Shown here: positions 20,948-21,782 of the stretch, one piece after another
Numbering within the stretch: position 1 is the first letter of the stretch
How the letters are laid out: each line of letters opens with the position of its first letter
Origin: Entrophospora sp. SA101
Lineage: Eukaryota; Glomeromycota; Glomeromycetes; Entrophosporales; Entrophosporaceae
Direction of reading: 5' to 3'
Assembly: GCA_958430865.1 (NCBI GenBank)
Contig: CAUDNR010000131.1
Location: forward strand, 17,430-39,211
Length of the DNA: 21,782 nt
Program-made: the position numbers and the translations under genes
Notes under the pieces: model-generated
Told to the model about the DNA's origin: nothing
The model's input: the letters and a program-made list of their open reading frames with translations, nothing else
The model's database searches: none

Positions 20948-21370
20948 TTCATCAGAAGAAATCCATCATTCACATATAAAGAATTTGGCCAAAAATATGG
21001 AATTGAAGAACCTATTGTTTGCAATATTTTAAAAGATAAAGATCAATGGTTATTCATCAACCCTAACGATACCAACAGCAAAAAGATAAAACTGCAATCT
21101 TGAAAGTGCACTGATGATATGGTTCAATCAAGCACTTTCAGATAAATGAGTAATTACAACTCTTGTTAAAGCTAAGGGTTGCCAAATTATTTATTAGGTA
21201 TTAATAATTTAAAGGTTCAGATGGTTAGGTCTCGAATTTTAAGAAAAGAAATAATATAAAGCAGTATGCTATGCATGGTGAAGCAAGCTTGGCACCTCAT
21301 GAAAAAGAAAGAAAATTACAAGAAATAATCAGGGAAATTTCCTTTAGAAGATGTTTATGGGTCTGATTCA
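20948..21370 (+). pseudogene. Truncated pogo/Tigger-like transposase remnant
   Basis: The frame starting near 20948 reads FIRRNPSFTYKEFGQKYGIE, EEPIVCNILKDKDQWLFINP, the helix-turn-helix pattern of CENP-B/pogo transposases. After a stop and frame change come LESALMIWFNQALSDK, then KGSDG, VSNFKKRNNIKQYAMHGEAS, APHEKERKLQEIIRE and PLEDVYGSDS. This is the usual order in Tigger-type proteins: N-terminal HTH, Tc5-type HTH, and then the first catalytic Asp of the DDE domain. There are at least three stops and several frame changes. The homology ends at about the codon of that Asp, exactly where the ATTTCGTCGA array begins, so the catalytic domain has been cut away. Confidence 0.75.
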
Positions 21371-21489
21371 TTTCGTCGACATCATTTCGTCGACAGTCAT
21401 TTCGTCGACACCCATTTCGTCGAAAGTTCATTTCATCGAATGTTCATTTCGTCGACACCCATTTCGTCGAATGTTCATTTCGTCGAAAA
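21368..21489. repeat. Eight-unit ATTTCGTCGA array
   Basis: Ten-base cores start at 21370, 21384, 21399, 21414, 21430, 21446, 21461 and 21477, giving a period of 14-16 bp. Seven cores are perfect ATTTCGTCGA and one (21430) is ATTTCATCGA. Linkers are short and of a few kinds (CATC, CAGTC, CACCC, AAGTTC, ATGTTC). The period resembles that of the 16-bp units at the ends of the 10261-11012 element, though the sequence differs. The array may be the end of a mobile element whose other end is outside the window. Confidence 0.85.
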
Positions 21490-21689
21490 TTTGCTCCAGA
21501 TTATGACCCACCACCAAAAGACAAAATACATTTTGTTAATTTATCAAGTAAATTTTTTTCAAATTTACCAATATTTATATTTTCATTTACTTGTCATCAA
21601 AATGTAAGTTAGTTTTATTTTGTTTTTATTTTTAAATTATGATAATTCAATATTTTTTAATTTTATCATTTATTTATTTTAGCTTTTTA
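21490..21689 (+). pseudogene. Exact 200-bp copy of an exon-intron fragment of the AVT-like transporter gene
   Basis: Every base matches 4611-4810 at a constant offset of 16,879, in the same orientation. The copy spans the last 114 bases of transporter exon 3 (reading APDYDPPPKDKIHFVNLSSK onward), the whole 79-bp intron with its GTAAGT donor and TTTTAG acceptor, and the first seven bases of exon 4. The next base on each side differs. Because the intron is kept, the copy came from DNA and not from spliced RNA. It has no start codon and cannot encode a transporter. Confidence 0.95.
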
Positions 21690-21782
21690 TCAATTTCATC
21701 AGACAAAAAAAAAAATATATTACACATGTATCTATATTGTGATGCAAAGTAAGGATAATAAGTGGTGTTATTATTTAATTAA
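21685..21782 (-). mobile_element. Inverted, diverged copy of the interior of the 10.3-11.0 kb element
   Basis: Read on the minus strand, this segment follows 10610-10724. Shared phrases include CTTATTATCCTTACTTTGCA, TAGATACATGTGTAAT, TTTGTCTGATGAAATTGATA and a poly-T run. It lacks about 20-24 bases present at 10653-10675 and has scattered substitutions. The segment runs off the window end. Confidence 0.75.

Noticed and set aside
21368..21489. CRISPR-like array
   Set aside because: The repeated core is only 10 bp with 4-6 bp linkers, the linkers are reused, and the context is a eukaryotic genome.
21490..21689. A second, real transporter gene entering at the window end
   Set aside because: Homology starts mid-exon and stops seven bases into the next exon; the sequence then switches to an inverted transposon fragment.

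Overview
The window looks like nuclear DNA from an arbuscular mycorrhizal fungus (Glomeromycotina, Rhizophagus-like). It is strongly AT-rich. Its genes are cut by short introns (about 60-100 bp) with GTAAGT/GTATGT-like donors. It carries a Dam1/DASH kinetochore subunit, which is typical of fungi. It also has a decayed TKL-like kinase of the kind greatly expanded in these fungi, plus much degenerate transposon DNA. The taxonomic call rests on recognising family styles, not on a database match.

Three intact genes lie in the first 6.7 kb. (1) 1214-2800 (+) is an eight-exon gene whose N-terminal half reads as the DASH subunit Spc19 and whose C-terminal half is an extension with a winged-helix-like end. 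(2) 3796-5612 (+) is a six-exon vacuolar-type amino acid transporter of the AVT/SLC38 family, with an acidic dileucine signal near the N-terminus. (3) 6640-5873 (-) is a four-exon Dre2/anamorsin (CIAPIN1) Fe-S protein. It keeps both cysteine motifs but, as modelled, lacks the N-terminal methyltransferase-like domain. Genes 2 and 3 converge across about 260 bp of AT-rich DNA.

From 7.07 to 9.44 kb is a decayed tandem array of kinase genes: a remnant 3' end, then an almost complete kinase pseudogene with several stops and frameshifts, then a repeated conserved block after each 3' end.

The remaining 12 kb is mobile-element debris. It includes a 752-bp inverted-repeat element with ends built of three 16-bp units, split by a nested 177-bp hAT-type MITE with a perfect 8-bp target duplication; a 791-bp TA-flanked Tc1/mariner-like element; a second hAT-type MITE; a pseudogene of unknown family at 16.6-17.5 kb; and a fold-back repeat.

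The right end is the most striking part. A degenerate pogo/Tigger transposase (20948-21370) stops abruptly at an eight-unit array of ATTTCGTCGA (21368-21489). The array abuts a 200-bp exact copy of the transporter gene (exon plus intron, 4611-4810 copied at 21490-21689). That copy is fused to an inverted, diverged piece of the 10.3-11.0 kb element. This resembles transposon capture of a host gene fragment or template-switch repair. An assembly artefact must be excluded.
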